Shown: positions 35,199 through 43,976, counted from the first letter of the stretch. The stretch: 64,000 nucleotides of DNA from Spirochaetales bacterium (GCA_027306915.1 DAHUYW010000001.1:182418-246417), one strand, 5' to 3'. Numbers and translations: made by a program. The notes: generated from the sequence alone by a model not told the origin.

Positions 35199-36164
35199 CT
35201 ACTTCGAAAAGCCAACCGCCTCGGCGATCCGCTTCATCACGCTGTCGTCCAGCTTCGCCACGAAATCCAATGCCTTCATGTTCTCGCTCACCTGTTGCGG
35301 CCGGCTCGCCCCCGTGATCACCGTGCTCACGCGACGATTCTTGGCGGCCCAGGCAAGTGCGAGCTGGGCTGTCGTCGCGCCTAGATCCCGCGCGATCGGC
35401 TCGAGGCGCTTCACTGCCGCTATCCGCTCGGTCGTGAGGCTGTCCTTCAGCCATTCGTAGCCAGGGAGCGAAAAACGTGAGTCCTTCGGTATTCCTTGGT
35501 TGTACTTTCCCGAAAGGAGTCCCGAAGCAAGCGGGCTCCAGATCGTGAGACCGAGCCCGATGTCGTCATACAGACGCGCATACTCCACCTCGACCCGATC
35601 GCGGGTGAAAAGGTTGTACTGCGGCTGCTCCATCTGCGGCTTGCGGAGGTTTCGCCGATCCGCGATCTGCCATGCCTCCATGATCTCAGCCGCGCTCCAC
35701 TCGCTCGTCCCCCAGTAGATAGCGCGCCCGGAGGCCACGATGTCGCTCATCGCGTAGACAACCTCTTCAATCGTCGTCTCAGGATCGGGCCTGTGGCAAA
35801 AGAGGAGGTCCACGTAGTCCATCCCGAAGCGCTTAAGCGAACCGTCGATTGCCTCCAGGAGTCGCTTGCGATTCAGGGTATTCTTTTCGTTCGGACCTTC
35901 GTGAAGCCCCCAGTAGATCTTCGTCGAGATGAGATAGGATCCTCTCCGCCAGCCGAGCTTACGGAGCGCCGCTCCCATGATCTCCTCGGATTTGCCGGCG
36001 GCGTAGGCCTCGGCATTGTCAAAGAAATTGACCCCCGCGTCATAGGCCGCCTTCATGGATGCGGCCGCCTGATCGATGTCCACTTGGGTGCCATAGGTGA
36101 CCCATGAGCCAATAGACAGGGCGCTGACCTTGATTCCGGCCGAGCCCAATCTGCGATATTCCAT
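35199..36164 (-). CDS. Aldo/keto reductase of the Kv-beta-like (AKR6) group
   Basis: The 321-residue protein is an NADPH-dependent aldehyde/ketone reductase. The catalytic tetrad residues fall in [15 protein letters not shown] (Asp, Tyr), LISTKIYWG (Lys) and LLFCHRPDP (His). [21 protein letters not shown] opens it, and the C-terminal [18 protein letters not shown] loop binds cofactor. The [12 protein letters not shown] segment and [15 protein letters not shown] resemble the potassium-channel beta-subunit branch. GGGGGAAG precedes the ATG. Substrate unknown. It stands alone between the tRNA and the ankyrin gene. Confidence 0.9.
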   Translation of the reverse strand: MEYRRLGSAGIKVSALSIGSWVTYGTQVDIDQAAASMKAAYDAGVNFFDNAEAYAAGKSEEIMGAALRKLGWRRGSYLISTKIYWGLHEGPNEKNTLNRKRLLEAIDGSLKRFGMDYVDLLFCHRPDPETTIEEVVYAMSDIVASGRAIYWGTSEWSAAEIMEAWQIADRRNLRKPQMEQPQYNLFTRDRVEVEYARLYDDIGLGLTIWSPLASGLLSGKYNQGIPKDSRFSLPGYEWLKDSLTTERIAAVKRLEPIARDLGATTAQLALAWAAKNRRVSTVITGASRPQQVSENMKALDFVAKLDDSVMKRIAEAVGFSK

Positions 36165-36266
36165 CGCTTCCCCCTCACGTCAGATTCTTGAAATCTCGTT
36201 TGCGAGACATTCTGGTTTTTCAGAGCTTAGCCGATAAGCGCCCCTATCGACAAGCCGCCGAGGCGA

Positions 36267-37238
36267 TCATTGGGAGCGCTCGAGCTCGCGATAGGCTAGG
36301 GTGCCCTTGAGGCGCGAGTTGGATTGCGCGTAGTCGAAGGCGCTCATGCCCTTTGCGTTTCTCGCACGGGGATCCGCCCCGGCCGCGAGCAGAATCTCGA
36401 TCACCGCGGGACTGGGATTGGTGGCGGCAGCCCACATGAGGGGCGTTTCGCCTCCATTGTCGCGGGCATCGACGTTTGCGCCCGCGGAAAGAAGGGCTTT
36501 CACCATCCCGGCGTTCGGATTTATGGCCGCGGCCGCCATGAGGGGCGTTAGCCCTGTCGGTGTCCGGGCGTTGACGTTGGCACCGGCGGACATTAAGACT
36601 TCGGCCACCTTCGGGTTGGGGTTGTAGGAGGCCGCAAAGACCAGCGGCGTCGCGCCGTACTCGTCCTTCGCGTGTACATCGGCGCCCGCCGAAAGCAGGA
36701 GCTCGATAACCGCGGGATTGCGATTGTGCTCAGCGGCCGCCATCAGCGGCGTTCGCCCTTTCACGTCCCGAGCGGAGAGACTGGCACCTGCCGAAAGGAG
36801 CAGTCGCGTTATCTCGACGTTTGGATTGTCTGCCGCTGCATAGGTAAGCGCCGATGCCCTGGAGCCGTCGAGCGCGTTTACCGGGCTTCCCGCAGCAAGG
36901 AGCGCGGCGGTGACGCCCGGAGTGTCGTTGTACTGGGCCGCATACATGAGGGAGGTCCGACCTCCATGATCGCGCGCGGTGAGATTTGCGCCGGCCTTCA
37001 AGAGAAGCTTGATGACCGCAGGATCATGGTTTGCGGCGGCTGCGGCCATGAGCGGACTCTCGCCGTAGGCCGTGCGCTCATTGACAGGCGCCCCCGCTTG
37101 AAGAGCGCTGCCTATCTCCTGCGCCGTGCCGTTCTTCGCGAGCCCTACCAGCGGCGCTCGGCCGCCCTCCTGCGCCTGTGCCGAAAACGCAACGATCGTC
37201 CCCACGAGAGCCGCGATGAGGAGGCTGCCGCGTTTCAT
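36267..37238 (-). CDS. Secreted ankyrin-repeat protein
   Basis: The 323-residue product has a Sec signal peptide (KRGSLLIAALVGTIVAFSAQAQ) and then about eight ankyrin repeats with an unusually regular 33-35-residue unit, such as GRTPLMAAAEHNRNPAVIELLLSAGADVHAKDEYGATPL. The repeats carry an extra NPNP/NHDP insertion in the inter-helix loop. It should be periplasmic or secreted and bind a protein partner. No catalytic domain. Secreted ankyrin proteins occur in bacteria as periplasmic scaffolds; the partner is unknown. Confidence 0.88.
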   Translation of the reverse strand: MKRGSLLIAALVGTIVAFSAQAQEGGRAPLVGLAKNGTAQEIGSALQAGAPVNERTAYGESPLMAAAAANHDPAVIKLLLKAGANLTARDHGGRTSLMYAAQYNDTPGVTAALLAAGSPVNALDGSRASALTYAAADNPNVEITRLLLSAGASLSARDVKGRTPLMAAAEHNRNPAVIELLLSAGADVHAKDEYGATPLVFAASYNPNPKVAEVLMSAGANVNARTPTGLTPLMAAAAINPNAGMVKALLSAGANVDARDNGGETPLMWAAATNPSPAVIEILLAAGADPRARNAKGMSAFDYAQSNSRLKGTLAYRELERSQ

Positions 37239-37286
37239 CCGTACCCGCCCTCCTCCGCACGCAGAGAGCCGTCCCCTTGCCTCGCC

Positions 37287-38225
37287 TTACGGGGCACCTT
37301 GAAGGGATTCGAGAAGCTTGGCGACAGCTACGCGGGAGGCACGGGCAACACTCTCCTCGGTGTAGCCGCCGATGTGCGGGGTGGTCACGACCCGGGGATG
37401 TTTGAAGAGCATGTGCGACTCGGGAGGCTCCTCAGGATAGACGTCGGTCGCGAAGCCGAAGATCCTTTCCGCTTCCAGTGCCTCGAGCACTGCGTCAAAA
37501 TCAACCAGGCTGCCCCGTGCGGTGTTGATAAGCACCACCCCATGTCGCATGAGATGAATGTTCCGTGTGGTAATCAGCGCCGATCCGTTGTCGAGAGGGG
37601 GGCAGTGAAGAGAGACGACATCCGATTCGCGCAGCAATCTGTCAAACGGCACGAGCTCAAAGGCCGGGACTTGAATGGGAACCTGTGGCGGATAAGGATC
37701 GTAGCCAAGCACTCTCATGCCGAACCCGGCGGCCGCAATCTGGGCGACCAGGCGTCCGACTCTGCCGCATCCGACCACCCCCAGAGCCCTTCCTTCAAGC
37801 TCGAATCCCTTCACCCGCTCCCACTCCCCGCGTGCCATGGTGATCGCAGAGAGCGGGATAGCGCGGGAAACGGCGAGCATCAGGGCGATGGTCAGCTCCG
37901 CAACCCCGCGCGTGTTCGCCCCGTCGGCCGTGAGCACCTTGATTCCAAGTCGGGCCGCAGTTTGGAGGTCGATGTTGTCGACCATGGTGCCGTTGCGGCT
38001 CAAGACGCGAAGATCCGAAGAGGCTTCAAGCACCCGAGCGGTGATCTTCTCCATCCCGGCAAGATAGCCGACGCATCCCGGCACAAGATGCATCAGCTCC
38101 CGCTCGTCGGGGCGAACCCCGGGGCTGGGGAAAACGAGCTCGTAACCGCTCGACACAAGCGGCTCGAGCTCCGGATGCGATCCGGCGACGGTCAACGAGC
38201 GCGGAGTTACCAGAATTCTGTTCAT
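37287..38225 (-). CDS. D-3-phosphoglycerate dehydrogenase-like 2-hydroxyacid dehydrogenase
   Basis: The 312-residue enzyme has the Rossmann motif GVVGCGRVGRLVAQIAAAGF and catalytic residues in INTARGSLVDFDAVLEAL (Arg), TDVYPEEPP (Glu) and TTPHIGGYTEES (His). The segment RNGTMVDNIDLQTAARLGIKV fits the phosphoglycerate-dehydrogenase branch, but without the C-terminal ACT domain. It may make 3-phosphohydroxypyruvate for serine, or act on another hydroxyacid. This is the second such enzyme in the window and they are not close duplicates. No neighbouring serA or serC partner settles it. Confidence 0.82.
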   Translation of the reverse strand: MNRILVTPRSLTVAGSHPELEPLVSSGYELVFPSPGVRPDERELMHLVPGCVGYLAGMEKITARVLEASSDLRVLSRNGTMVDNIDLQTAARLGIKVLTADGANTRGVAELTIALMLAVSRAIPLSAITMARGEWERVKGFELEGRALGVVGCGRVGRLVAQIAAAGFGMRVLGYDPYPPQVPIQVPAFELVPFDRLLRESDVVSLHCPPLDNGSALITTRNIHLMRHGVVLINTARGSLVDFDAVLEALEAERIFGFATDVYPEEPPESHMLFKHPRVVTTPHIGGYTEESVARASRVAVAKLLESLQGAP

Positions 38226-38261
38226 TAGAGTCTCGCTTCGACCGATCTCAAGGTTACCTGG

Positions 38262-38290
38262 ATACTAGGGCTCTGACGACAATTAATCAA
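38262..38290 (-). promoter_or_regulatory. Promoter of the second 2-hydroxyacid dehydrogenase gene
   Basis: On the minus strand TTGATT and TAGTAT are 17 bases apart, 36 bases upstream of the ATG. Confidence 0.5.
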
Positions 38291-38394
38291 TAGCCTTCTG
38301 GCGATGCCTAAAGGTCCACCTCCGTGAACGAAGCGCACGCTTTACTTTTCTACCGGCCCGGCAGTACCATAGTGGGGCATAGGAGGTGAGGCAA

Positions 38395-38547
38395 ATGGCA
38401 ATCGATCCTGTCTGCAAAATGGAAGTGGACGAAAAAACTGCCAAGTTCAAATCAAAGCACGCCGGCAAGACCTACTACTTCTGCGCCCCCGGATGCTTGA
38501 AGGCTTTCGAGAAGAACCCAGAGAAATACCTCGGCAAATCGCAATAG
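38395..38547 (+). CDS. Small YHS-domain protein (50 residues)
   Basis: This short gene has a strong ribosome site, AGGAGGTGAGG, five bases before its ATG. The 50-residue product starts MAIDPVCKMEVDEKTAKFKS, then GKTYYFCAPGCLKAFEKNP and ends KYLGKSQ, a complete YHS domain with cysteines at 7, 30 and 34 that can bind a metal. YHS domains are usually parts of copper or heavy-metal ATPases; stand-alone versions may be metal chaperones or sensors. No metal transporter is nearby. Confidence 0.88.
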   Translation: MAIDPVCKMEVDEKTAKFKSKHAGKTYYFCAPGCLKAFEKNPEKYLGKSQ

Positions 38548-38621
38548 CGCTCAACCCCTGCCCCTCGGCGATTGGCGGCCTGCCTCGCCGGGGGGACATT
38601 GAAGGGAAAGCCGCTCTGCTC

Positions 38622-39566
38622 CTATGAACCCTCATGAAGGTTGTAGAGCGTGTTCAGAGCCGGCGTATGGAGCTTGGCCTTCGCCAGGAGCTCGCGGTAC
38701 TCCTCGATCAACGCTGCGACCTCGTCCTGGGTGGCCATGGAGTAGCCCTGGATTCCAACCTCGGCCATCCGGGTGGCAAAACGTGCTCGCATCATCGTGT
38801 TCAGGATCCAGGCGGGTACCCAACGATACATGAGAAGCCGCCGCGGAGTCACTGGAATACCGACCGCTTCCTGAACGGCAAAGCTCTCTCGAATCGCCGC
38901 GATAAGGAGTCGAAGGATGTCGGGACGCCCCGACAGCTCGAGGGCTCCGCCCTCGACGAGATAGAGCGCCGAGGCGATCGGAAGAGCGATCCCGGCGTGG
39001 GTCACCAGCCAGGCACGCATATCGGCCGCGATTTCGACGGGAATCGATGCGGCGGAAAAGAGAGCCTGAATCTCCTTCAGACGGGGACTTACCGAGCCGT
39101 CAATCTCGCCGATCATTAGCCCCCATCGCTCGGTACCTCCTTCGTCGGAATCGACGTAGACAACCGCTTCATCTTCTATCATGCCGCCCGCCCCGGGGAA
39201 TCCAAGTAGCACGCGGTGGGGTCCGAGCGCCGCAACGAGATCGTCGGGACAGCTGACGCTGTTGCCGAGGAAGAGGATGTTGTCGGTCTGGGCTGCGGCG
39301 AGCTCCGGGAGAAGAGCAGCTATCTGGTTCTTGCGAACCGCTACCACAATGAGGTCCCATTGGACCTGCTTGTCCAGCCGATCGACAACTTGCACCTCCT
39401 GGACCGTCCGCGCCCCGGAGTATCCGTTGACGAGAGACACTCCGTTTTCCGAGAGATACTGCAGTCGGTGGCCGCGCGCAAGAAGGGTGACATCGGCTCC
39501 CGACGCTGCGAGACGGGCCCCGTAGAGACTTCCGATGACGCCGCCGCCACAGAAGAGCGTTCGCAT
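38622..39566 (-). CDS. 2-Dehydropantoate 2-reductase (ketopantoate reductase) family protein
   Basis: The 314-residue product starts RTLFCGGGVIGSLYGARLAASG, the NADPH-binding loop of the ApbA/PanE family, and has VVAVRKNQIAALLPEL, then LGFPGAGGMIEDEAVVYV. The C-terminal helical domain carries WLVTHAGIALPIASALY with the expected helix around the active-site lysine region, but I do not see a clear catalytic lysine there. It may therefore serve another ketoacid or be divergent. I start at the ATG of RTLFCGGG; the longer frame would overlap the FTR gene. Confidence 0.78.
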   Translation of the reverse strand: MRTLFCGGGVIGSLYGARLAASGADVTLLARGHRLQYLSENGVSLVNGYSGARTVQEVQVVDRLDKQVQWDLIVVAVRKNQIAALLPELAAAQTDNILFLGNSVSCPDDLVAALGPHRVLLGFPGAGGMIEDEAVVYVDSDEGGTERWGLMIGEIDGSVSPRLKEIQALFSAASIPVEIAADMRAWLVTHAGIALPIASALYLVEGGALELSGRPDILRLLIAAIRESFAVQEAVGIPVTPRRLLMYRWVPAWILNTMMRARFATRMAEVGIQGYSMATQDEVAALIEEYRELLAKAKLHTPALNTLYNLHEGS

Positions 39567-39576
39567 GATCGGTTGG

Positions 39577-39936
39577 TTACGGAAAGAGCCCGGGCGGTCT
39601 TCGCTCGGGAATCGAACGCACCGGTTTTCCGGACGCGTGGAAGGCCGGCGTGAGATAGGCACCGCAATAGCAGTGTCCGTACTCGGCCTGGTCGGCGACG
39701 CAGTAGGCGCAGGGGCACGAAATGTCAGCGTCGCGCTCGCGATCCCCCCACGAGTCCCGGCAAGGGCACTGGAAGAAGCCGTAGCGGTTGTGGTTCTTGG
39801 CGAACCCCTCGGCCAATCCCTTCAGGTGCTCCGGATCCGGATTAAGCTTCCATCCGTTCTTCTCGGCGACGGCCCTCATGAAGGCAAGCGCATCGCCTGC
39901 GCTCTTCTTGCTGCCGCTTTGCTCATCGGCTGTCAT
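39577..39936 (-). CDS. Ferredoxin-thioredoxin reductase catalytic-subunit-like protein
   Basis: The 119-residue product has the CPC...CPC...CxC iron-sulfur/disulfide signature of FTR beta: C57-P-C59, C74-P-C76 with C79, and C89-Y-C91. In that family a 4Fe-4S cluster and an adjacent disulfide pass electrons one at a time from ferredoxin to a thioredoxin-type protein. The usual CHC is CYC here. It overlaps the upstream glutaredoxin gene by 14 bases, implying that glutaredoxin-like protein is its partner. I start at the ATG of TADEQSG. Confidence 0.88.
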   Translation of the reverse strand: MTADEQSGSKKSAGDALAFMRAVAEKNGWKLNPDPEHLKGLAEGFAKNHNRYGFFQCPCRDSWGDRERDADISCPCAYCVADQAEYGHCYCGAYLTPAFHASGKPVRSIPERRPPGLFP

Positions 39937-40255
39937 CGCTCTTTCCCTCCCCGGCCTTGCCGTCCAATGCCGCTTCCCACTCGAGTCGCTCAAACCCCAC
40001 GACCAGGGTCCTATCGTCTATGACGAGCGACGGATAGCGCACCGGAGCGTGGAAACTTCGGGTAAAATCGTTACGAAGGCGCCGCTTCAGCTCGATGGGG
40101 AGCTCGTCACCGTTGATGACTCCATAGGCGAATCCCCGATGTTCGAGATACTGAAGTGCGCGCGCGCAGTGGGTGCAGGTGGTGAGGACAAAGAGCTTCA
40201 GATCGTGACCGCTCGGCTTGCCGTCGACGAGCCGAAACTCAAGGTACTCGAACAC
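39923..40255 (-). CDS. Glutaredoxin/thioredoxin-fold protein paired with the FTR-like subunit
   Basis: The 110-residue product has an active-site CTHC (C27, C30) in LFVLTTCTHCARALQYLEHRG and the cis-proline in RYPSLVIDDRTLVVG, typical of glutaredoxin-like proteins. A GTG start with AAGGAGG five bases upstream is used. The gene overlaps the FTR-like gene and is most likely its electron acceptor. The residue before the cis-proline, and a 15-residue N-terminal extension, are not those of classic GrxA. Confidence 0.85.
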   Translation of the reverse strand: MFEYLEFRLVDGKPSGHDLKLFVLTTCTHCARALQYLEHRGFAYGVINGDELPIELKRRLRNDFTRSFHAPVRYPSLVIDDRTLVVGFERLEWEAALDGKAGEGKSDDSR

Positions 40256-40277
40256 CCATCCTCCTTGGCGCCGCCTG

Positions 40278-40661
40278 CTATATTCGACCCCGCTCGACGA
40301 TGTGCTGCATCACGTAGGTCAGGGTTTCCACGTCCAGCTCCGAAGCGCTTTCGGATACTGCGTCGCGGACATAGTCCCACTCGTCCGGCTCGAGTGGATC
40401 GCCTGCATCATCGTACTCGCCCTGAAAAAGATCGATGAGGATTCCCAGGCGGTCGGCAAGCCAATCGAAGGTCTTTCGATCGGGATCGTTGGCGGCCTCC
40501 TCCAACCAGTGGTCGAAGAGGTCGTAGCGCAGATCCTCGGGCAGGTCACGCATCGAGGTGAAGAAATAGCTGCGCAGCCGTACCTCGCGCTCTTCGGGCG
40601 CGAGCTCATGCTCCTTGCGAAGCTGCCGAACGAGCTTTAGAAAACGGTCGGACGAAACCAT
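40278..40661 (-). CDS. Hypothetical protein, acidic and helical
   Basis: I start this 127-residue product at the ATG of VSSDRFLKLVRQL. It is acidic and helical (LPEDLRYDLFDHWLEEAANDPD; LIDLFQGEYDDAGDPLEPDEWDYV) and has no cysteine, signal or membrane helix. It starts 13 bases after fabF and ends 22 bases before the glutaredoxin gene, so it may be part of the fab transcript. Function unknown. Confidence 0.55.
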   Translation of the reverse strand: MVSSDRFLKLVRQLRKEHELAPEEREVRLRSYFFTSMRDLPEDLRYDLFDHWLEEAANDPDRKTFDWLADRLGILIDLFQGEYDDAGDPLEPDEWDYVRDAVSESASELDVETLTYVMQHIVERGRI

Positions 40662-40674
40662 GTCGTTTCCGCGT

Positions 40675-41928
40675 CTATTCCACGAACTTCTTGAGAACGA
40701 GGATACCGTTGTGGCCGCCGAAGCCGAGGGAGTTCGACATGACCGCATTGATCTTCCCATGAACTCCCTTGTTCGGCACATAATCAAGGTCGCATTCCGG
40801 GTCGGCTTCGTCAAGGTTGATGGTGGGGGGAAAGAACTGGTCGCGGATCGCGAGGATGCTTACGATGGCCTCCACGCCCCCGGCGGCGCCGACGCAGTGA
40901 CCCGTCATGCTCTTCGTGGAGGAGATCTTGACCTTGTAGGCGTGCTCGCCGAAGGCAGCCTTTATCGCTTTCGTTTCGGTGGAATCATTCAGGTGGGTCG
41001 ACGTCCCATGGGCATTGATGTAGTCAATGTCCTCCGGCTTCATGCCGGCTCGCGAGAGCGCTATCTTCATCGCGAGGATCGCCCCCCGTCCCTCGGGATG
41101 AGGCGCCGTGACATGGTTGGCATCACAGGTCATCCCTGCGCCGCCAAACTCCGCATAGATGTGGGCCCCGCGTTTCTTGGCGTATTCGTAGTCCTCAAGG
41201 ATGAGCAGGCCCGCTCCCTCGGAGAGCACGAAGCCATCGCGCCCCTTGTCGAAGGGGCGGCTCGCCTTTTCGGGTGTGCTGTTGAACTTCGTCGCAAGGG
41301 TCTGCAGGACGCAGAAACCGCCGATCCCCATCTTGGTGATTGCGGCCTCTGTACCGCCTGTGATCATCACATCGGCGAAGCCGTCCTGGATCCACTTCGC
41401 CGCTTCGCCAATGGCGTCGGCGCTCGAAGAGCATGCTGTCACCACGGTGTAACAGGGACCCCAGGCCTGGAGGCGAATTGCTATCTGACCGGGGGCGATG
41501 TTGCTGATGAGCTTGGGGATCGTCATGACCGGGATGCGCCGCGGCCCCTTTTCGAAAAGGCTGAAATAGGCGTCCTCAAGGCTCTCCATCCCGCCAATCC
41601 CGTTTCCGAGCACGACTCCGAAGCGCTCGTGGTCGAGGGAATCGGGATCGAGCCCGGCATCCTTCATAGCCTCCAGCGCGGCGGCCATCGCATAGAGAGT
41701 GAATCGATCCATTCGGCGGGCCTCACGGTTATCCACGAAGGTCGAGGGGTCGAAGTCCCTCACCTCTCCTGCGATTTGCGCGGGGTATTCCGTGGTGTCA
41801 AAGCGAGTGATCTTCCCGATCCCGCTCCGACCCGCCTTGATTCCCTCCCAAAAATCCTTGACGTTATTTCCGAGGGGGTTGACTGTTCCCAGCCCCGTGA
41901 TGACAACCCTCCGTTTTCCCTGCTCCAT
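40675..41928 (-). CDS. fabF: 3-Oxoacyl-[acyl-carrier-protein] synthase II
   Basis: The 417-residue condensing enzyme extends acyl-ACP with malonyl-ACP. The catalytic cysteine is C166 in TVVTACSSSADAIGEA; the two histidines are in NAHGTSTHLND and MTGHCVGAAGGVEA, giving the Cys-His-His triad of the KAS I/II type. The N-terminal VVITGLGTVNPLGNNVKDFW and C-terminal NSLGFGGHNGILVLKK are typical. GGAGAAG precedes the ATG. It is ten bases after fabG. Confidence 0.96.
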   Translation of the reverse strand: MEQGKRRVVITGLGTVNPLGNNVKDFWEGIKAGRSGIGKITRFDTTEYPAQIAGEVRDFDPSTFVDNREARRMDRFTLYAMAAALEAMKDAGLDPDSLDHERFGVVLGNGIGGMESLEDAYFSLFEKGPRRIPVMTIPKLISNIAPGQIAIRLQAWGPCYTVVTACSSSADAIGEAAKWIQDGFADVMITGGTEAAITKMGIGGFCVLQTLATKFNSTPEKASRPFDKGRDGFVLSEGAGLLILEDYEYAKKRGAHIYAEFGGAGMTCDANHVTAPHPEGRGAILAMKIALSRAGMKPEDIDYINAHGTSTHLNDSTETKAIKAAFGEHAYKVKISSTKSMTGHCVGAAGGVEAIVSILAIRDQFFPPTINLDEADPECDLDYVPNKGVHGKINAVMSNSLGFGGHNGILVLKKFVE

Positions 41929-41937
41929 ACGCTTCTC

Positions 41938-42681
41938 CTACATTCCCATCCCGCCGTCCACCTGAATGACCTGCCCGGTAATGTAGCTCGACAGGTCCGA
42001 CGCGAGGAAGAGGGCTGTCGTTGCGACCTCGTCGGGAAGTCCTACCCTTCCCATAGGTATCTGGGTAAGCATCGCCTCTTTCTGCTTGTCGACAATACCC
42101 GCAGTCATCACGGTCTCGATGAATCCGGGAGCGATGGCGTTCACGCGGACGGCCCGGCTCGCAAGCTCGCGGGCGAGGCTCTTCGTAAAGCCGATGAGAC
42201 CCGCCTTCGAGGCAGCATAGTTGGTTTGCCCGCCGTTGCCGATGATGCCAACTATCGATGACATATTGATGATCGAGCCCGAGCGCTTCTTTATCATGTG
42301 GGCCGCCGCTGCGCGGCTCGCGATGAAAGCGCTAGTAAGGTTAGTCCGCATCACGTCGTTCCAATCCTGAAGCGACATCCGAAAGACCAGCCCGTCGCGG
42401 GCGATCCCCGCATTGTTGACCAGGATGTCCACGCCTCCGCTCTCGGCAAGGACCGCATCGATGGTCTCCGCAAGGGCGCGCTCGTCGCCGATGTCGCATT
42501 TCCTGAAGGCTACCTTTCCGCCGCCGGAGGCCGCTGCCTCTTCGAATGCGGGGGTTGATTCTCCCTCCGTGCGCGAAAGATGATAGACGGAGGCGCCCTC
42601 CTTGAGAAAGGCAAGGACGATTGCTCTACCGATTCCGCGCGAGCCTCCCGTAACAAGTGCCGTCTTACCCCGAAGCATCAT
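41938..42681 (-). CDS. fabG: 3-Oxoacyl-[acyl-carrier-protein] reductase
   Basis: The 247-residue SDR reduces 3-oxoacyl-ACP with NADPH. It has ALVTGGSRGIGRAIVLAFLKEG, VNNAGIARDGL, and catalytic Ser and Tyr-x3-Lys in INMSSIVG and NYAASKAGLIGFTKSL. The C-terminus GQVIQVDGGMGM is typical. I use the first of two adjacent ATGs because it forms an ATGA overlap with the fabD stop. Confidence 0.94.
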   Translation of the reverse strand: MMLRGKTALVTGGSRGIGRAIVLAFLKEGASVYHLSRTEGESTPAFEEAAASGGGKVAFRKCDIGDERALAETIDAVLAESGGVDILVNNAGIARDGLVFRMSLQDWNDVMRTNLTSAFIASRAAAAHMIKKRSGSIINMSSIVGIIGNGGQTNYAASKAGLIGFTKSLARELASRAVRVNAIAPGFIETVMTAGIVDKQKEAMLTQIPMGRVGLPDEVATTALFLASDLSSYITGQVIQVDGGMGM

Positions 42682-43619
42682 AAAGCGCTTCCTCCGAGCA
42701 ATTGCTCGACCTGTTCGACCGTCCCCGCAGGATGGCATTTCACCGTATCGCTCATCGATTTCCAAAGGCCGGTGAGAACCTTTCCGGGCCCCGCTTCAAT
42801 GCAGCGCTCGAATCCGTCGCCGAGGATCGCTCGCTCGTCGTCGACCCACCTGACGGTCGAGACGATCTGACGAACGCAGAGCTCCTTCGCCTCATTGCCG
42901 CTTGCGATGGACGCGCCCGTCACATTGGAATAGACGGGAAGCACAGGGTCGGAGAAATGATAAGGCGCAATGACCTCTGCAAAGGCTTCTCGCGCGGCCT
43001 CGATGAGGGGCGAGTGAAAAGGACCGGAAACCTTCAACGGAATAACGCGCTTTGCCCCGGCCTCCTTACAGACCATTTCGGCGGCGGCCAGCCCCTCCGC
43101 GGTGCCGGAAAGAACCACCTGGGTGGGGCTGTTGTGGTTGGCGACATAGACCTCGTGCAGTCGAGCTCGACAGAGCTCCGTTATCATCTCGTACTCCAGG
43201 CCGAGGACGGCGGCCATCCCAGCCTGCCCGGCATCGGTGCGCAGGGCGTTGCTCGCCTGTGCCATCACCTCGCCGCGCGCCTTCACAAGCGAAAAGAGGT
43301 CCTCAAAACCGATGACACCCGCCTCGTAGAGGGCCGTGTACTCTCCGAGGCTGTGTCCCGCGACTCCGTCGCAGATGACGCCATGTTCTTTCAGGAATGC
43401 GCTCGCAGCAAGGTTGACTGTCGTGATGGCTATCTGAGCGCGATCGGTGCTTTTGAGATCTTCCTCACTGCCGCGAAAGAGCAGCTCGCGGACATCGATT
43501 CCGGTGCAACCGGATGCCGCCTGGAAGATCTCCTTGACCCGAGGGCTTTGCTGCCAAAGATCCTGTCCCATTCCGGCGTACTGTGCTCCCTGACCAGGGA
43601 ACAAAAAGCACGTCTTCAT
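42678..43619 (-). CDS. fabD: Malonyl-CoA:ACP transacylase
   Basis: The 313-residue enzyme loads malonyl groups onto acyl carrier protein. The N-terminal FLFPGQGAQYAGMGQDLW, the nucleophile S90 in VAGHSLGEYTAL, and the catalytic His region VSGPFHSPLIEAA are all present. It is first in the fabD-fabG-fabF run. Its promoter sits so close to the start that the mRNA should be nearly leaderless. Confidence 0.95.
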   Translation of the reverse strand: MKTCFLFPGQGAQYAGMGQDLWQQSPRVKEIFQAASGCTGIDVRELLFRGSEEDLKSTDRAQIAITTVNLAASAFLKEHGVICDGVAGHSLGEYTALYEAGVIGFEDLFSLVKARGEVMAQASNALRTDAGQAGMAAVLGLEYEMITELCRARLHEVYVANHNSPTQVVLSGTAEGLAAAEMVCKEAGAKRVIPLKVSGPFHSPLIEAAREAFAEVIAPYHFSDPVLPVYSNVTGASIASGNEAKELCVRQIVSTVRWVDDERAILGDGFERCIEAGPGKVLTGLWKSMSDTVKCHPAGTVEQVEQLLGGSAL

Positions 43620-43626
43620 TTGAGGG

Positions 43627-43655
43627 ACCGTAGCATACCCGACCTAGGCTGTCAA
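43627..43655 (-). promoter_or_regulatory. Promoter of the fab operon, predicted leaderless
   Basis: On the minus strand a perfect TTGACA is 17 bases from TACGGT, which ends seven bases before the fabD ATG. No ribosome site is present. Confidence 0.5.
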
Positions 43656-43669
43656 CCTGCCGGTCGCAT

Positions 43670-43951
43670 TCAGTTACGGGGAGGAAAATCGAAATGCTTC
43701 TCGAACAAAGAGACGAGGGTGTCGCACATCTGCGTTTCGTCGGGTCCCGAGACTGTCACTTCGACCCAGTCTCCGGGGAAGAGCCCAAGGGCGATCAGGC
43801 TCATGACCGAGTCGAGCACCGTTTCGCTCGTCTCGGTCTTTAGGCTCACCTGACCTTCGTAACCGTGGACGGCCTGCATGATCACTCCCGACGGTCGGAC
43901 GTGAATCCCGGCCTTGTTTTGCACAACTGCGCGTTTTGTCACCATCGCCAC
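43670..43951 (-). CDS. HPr-family phosphocarrier protein
   Basis: The 93-residue product has the HPr active-site segment KAGIHVRPSGVIMQ, with the histidine phosphorylated by enzyme I, and the second block ETSETVLDSVMSLIALGL holding a candidate regulatory serine in the Ser46 region. The strand pattern to the C-terminus fits HPr. No PTS enzyme I, IIA or HPr kinase is nearby, so whether it drives sugar uptake or only regulation is open. GTG is the first start; an ATG two codons on is an alternative. Confidence 0.9.
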   Translation of the reverse strand: MAMVTKRAVVQNKAGIHVRPSGVIMQAVHGYEGQVSLKTETSETVLDSVMSLIALGLFPGDWVEVTVSGPDETQMCDTLVSLFEKHFDFPPRN

Positions 43952-43976
43952 CGCGGAGTCCCTGTGAGGTCGACCG

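Noticed and set aside
36672..38228. 518-codon plus-strand open frame opposite the ankyrin and dehydrogenase genes
   Set aside because: It spans two well-supported genes on the other strand and has no recognisable domain.
40615..42261. 548-codon plus-strand open frame opposite fabF and fabG
   Set aside because: Shadow of certain fatty-acid genes.
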